From positions 1 through 6,577 of the forward strand of contig JANWHL010000191.1 of assembly GCA_025450405.1 (NCBI GenBank): a stretch of DNA of 6,577 nucleotides, in the 5' to 3' direction. Position 1 is the first letter of the stretch; the number at the start of each line of letters is the position of its first letter. Made by a program: the position numbers and the translations under genes. The DNA is from Ktedonobacterales bacterium (GTDB lineage Bacteria > Chloroflexota > Ktedonobacteria > Ktedonobacterales > JADMIN01). The notes beneath the pieces were generated by a model, which ran no database searches, was not told the DNA's origin, and saw only the letters and a list, made by a program, of their open reading frames with translations. Below, in pieces: positions 4,863 to 6,577 of this stretch.

Positions 4863-6536
4863 ATGAGCGACGACTGGAACGCGAATACCTTGGTGGGTGC
4901 GCGCCTGGGGTCGTGCGTCCTCGAACGGGTCCTTGGGGCCGGCGGCATGGGCGCGGTCTATCTCGCCCGCCAGGTCCGCCCCCACCGCGCCGTCGCGGTC
5001 AAGGTCCTGCGCACCGATCCCGACCTCGACCCCCGCGCCTGGGCGGTCTTCCTGGCGCGCTTCCGGCGCGAGGCCGACGCCACGGCGGCGCTCGACCACG
5101 CCAACATCATCCCGATCTACGAATTCGGTGACGAGCGCGACGCCCCGTACCTCGTCATGCCCTACCTCCCCGACGGCTCGCTCGACGACCTCATCGCGCG
5201 CCAGGGGCCGCTGCCGCTGGACCACGCCATCGCCTATCTGGCGCAGGCCGCCGCCGCCCTCGACTACGCCCACGCCCATGGCATCGTTCACCGCGACGTC
5301 AAGCCCTCCAACCTGCTCCTCCACGCGGATGGCCGGTTGCTGTTGGCGGACTTTGGCATCGCGCACCTGATCGATCGGCCCGACCTCGCCCATCCCGGCG
5401 CCGCGAATATGGCCGCGGCGTCCGCGGATGGCGAGCTGACGGTCGCGGGCCTCACCCTTGGCACGCCGGAGTACATGGCGCCCGAGCAGGTCCTGGGCGG
5501 CCCAGTCGGCCCGGCGACCGATATCTACGCGCTCGGCGCGCTCGCCTTCACTCTGCTGACCGCGACCACCCGCTCCGCGAGCGATCCGGCGCTCCTGGAT
5601 TGGCGCACTCCCGTGGACCCCGCCGGCCAGCTCCAGGCGCGGCGACCCGACCTGCCCCCCGGCGTGGGCGAGGCGTTGCGCTGGGCGCTGGACGAGGACC
5701 CGGCTGAGCGGCCCCAGAGCGCTCTGGCGTTCATGCGGGCGTTGCGTGAGACACGCCCGGACCGCTCCTCGCGCGCCGCATTCGGCGCGCCGGACCCCCG
5801 CCAAGCCGGAGCCGCTCCCTTCAGAGCGCGTGGCTCAGGCGTGCTGGCGCCAGGCGGTGGGCTGAACTTCGCCGGCCCGGGTCCTCGCGGTGACTCCGAG
5901 CACGATGCGCCCACAATTGGCGGTCTGTATGGTCGCGAGGTGCCCGAACGCGGCTACGGCGGCCCAGTTGGGCCGGGTGGCCAAGGAAACGCGCCCGTCT
6001 GGCCCAGTGGCGGTGAGCCGCCGCGTGGTCGTCGCGGGCGGCTCGGATGCGGCGCCGTGGCGGGCGCCATCGCGGCGGTCCTGGTGCTGTGCCTGGCGAT
6101 GGGAGCGCTCGCCCTGGCGCTCGCTCCGCGTGGGGGATCGCTGGCTGGTCTTGACTCCCAGCCCACCGCGACGGCGTTGCCAAGCCCGACAGTCACGCCA
6201 ACGCCCCTGCCCACCGCCACCGCGACGCCCGTCGTCAACTGGCTATCGGTTCGCCCGGAGACCATCAGCCTGGGCTGCGGGACAAAGTCGAAGTCCATCC
6301 GTGTCACGCTACGCAACCAGGGTCCAGAGCGCGTTGGTTGGCGAGCCACCACGCCCTTCTTCGGGGGCGTCTCGGTCTCCCCTTACTCCGGCCAGATCGG
6401 CGGCGGCGGGCATGTCACCGTCACCGTGACGAACACCTCGATGTTCAGCGGCCACCAGGGGAATATCGTGTTCACCGCCGACACCGATCAGGCCGGGCAG
6501 CCAGCGCAGCTCATCTACGAGACGCTGCCATGCTAG
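4863..6536 (+). CDS. Transmembrane Ser/Thr protein kinase (Pkn type) with extracytoplasmic Ig/BACON-like domain
   Basis: A 557-residue bitopic kinase. Residues 18-293 are a Hanks-type kinase with all key residues: glycine loop LGAGGMGAV (24-32), Lys47 in AVAVK, likely alpha-C Glu70, catalytic loop HRDVKPSN (143-150, Asp145), DFG (163-165), APE (206-208), Asp220 in DIYALG and Arg283. It should therefore be active. Residues 300-392 are a Gly/Pro/Arg-rich juxtamembrane linker. Residues 395-422 are a single membrane helix preceded by RRGR, which fits a cytoplasmic kinase and an outside C-terminus. Residues 432-456 are a Thr/Pro-rich spacer. Residues 459-557 look like a beta-sandwich of the Ig/BACON type (LSVRPETISL, VSPYSGQI, HVTVTVTNT motifs), probably the sensor, with Cys472 and Cys557 able to form a disulfide. 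It is divergent from the HTH-cyclase-STAND regulator and may share regulation with it. The substrate is unknown. The start is set by the SD at 4846-4852. The stop codon lies in a tandem repeat. Confidence 0.95.
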   Translation: MSDDWNANTLVGARLGSCVLERVLGAGGMGAVYLARQVRPHRAVAVKVLRTDPDLDPRAWAVFLARFRREADATAALDHANIIPIYEFGDERDAPYLVMPYLPDGSLDDLIARQGPLPLDHAIAYLAQAAAALDYAHAHGIVHRDVKPSNLLLHADGRLLLADFGIAHLIDRPDLAHPGAANMAAASADGELTVAGLTLGTPEYMAPEQVLGGPVGPATDIYALGALAFTLLTATTRSASDPALLDWRTPVDPAGQLQARRPDLPPGVGEALRWALDEDPAERPQSALAFMRALRETRPDRSSRAAFGAPDPRQAGAAPFRARGSGVLAPGGGLNFAGPGPRGDSEHDAPTIGGLYGREVPERGYGGPVGPGGQGNAPVWPSGGEPPRGRRGRLGCGAVAGAIAAVLVLCLAMGALALALAPRGGSLAGLDSQPTATALPSPTVTPTPLPTATATPVVNWLSVRPETISLGCGTKSKSIRVTLRNQGPERVGWRATTPFFGGVSVSPYSGQIGGGGHVTVTVTNTSMFSGHQGNIVFTADTDQAGQPAQLIYETLPC

Positions 6537-6577
6537 CCTGAGCACCGTTAGCCTGAGCACCGTTAGCCTGAGCACCG
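6533..6577. repeat. Three tandem 15-bp repeats reaching the window end
   Basis: The unit TTAGCCTGAGCACCG occurs at 6548-6562 and 6563-6577. A copy starting with C instead of T lies at 6533-6547. The kinase stop TAG (6534-6536) is inside the first unit. The window ends exactly at the end of the third unit, so the array may continue, or a sequence assembly may have stopped in it. No hairpin or T-tract typical of a terminator is visible within the unit. Confidence 0.9.

Noticed and set aside
4815..5804. Minus-strand frame of 329 codons opposite the kinase
   Set aside because: It lies fully antisense to an intact kinase catalytic domain and is a by-product of GC-rich codon use.
1501..6536. Pycsar-like or other antiphage defence system
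   Set aside because: The cyclase and STAND domains are suggestive, but no cyclic-nucleotide effector (membrane, TIR or nuclease protein) is in the window, and the HTH and kinase context fits ordinary signalling equally well.

Overview
The window is GC-rich bacterial DNA with two complete genes transcribed divergently, one partial gene at the left edge, and a repeat-filled stretch of about 1.3 kb without convincing genes. The organism is most likely a member of the Chloroflexota, perhaps close to Thermomicrobia-like lineages. This is inferred from the regulator architecture (XRE helix-turn-helix, class III cyclase, STAND ATPase and TPR in one chain), from a Pkn-type kinase with a Thr/Pro 'PTATATP'-style extracytoplasmic linker, and from the GC-rich palindromic repeats between genes. 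No rRNA or housekeeping marker is present to confirm it.

Layout. Positions 1-223 (minus) hold the N-terminal 74 codons of a short-chain dehydrogenase/reductase with a good ribosome binding site. Positions 224-1500 hold no gene I can support. This stretch is an island of hairpins, palindromes, two short perfect or near-perfect tandem duplications and at least four degenerate copies of a ~33-bp unit. Long open frames exist there only because of the GC content. Positions 1501-4545 (minus) encode a 1014-residue signalling regulator. Positions 4546-4862 are a divergent promoter region with extended -10 candidates on both strands and a cluster of GCATG/CATGC words. Positions 4863-6536 (plus) encode a 557-residue transmembrane Ser/Thr protein kinase. 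Its stop codon lies inside the first of three 15-bp tandem repeats that run to the last base of the window.

How the genes may work together. The kinase senses the cell exterior through a C-terminal beta-rich domain and signals through a cytoplasmic N-terminal kinase. The divergent regulator could bind DNA (HTH), oligomerise in an NTP-dependent way (STAND ATPase), detect a protein or ligand (TPR) and possibly make a cyclic nucleotide (cyclase). The shared intergenic region suggests co-regulation or functional linkage, but this is inference from arrangement only. The most notable points are the four-module regulator, its non-canonical cyclase substrate-pocket residues, and the unexplained repeat family at 651-940.
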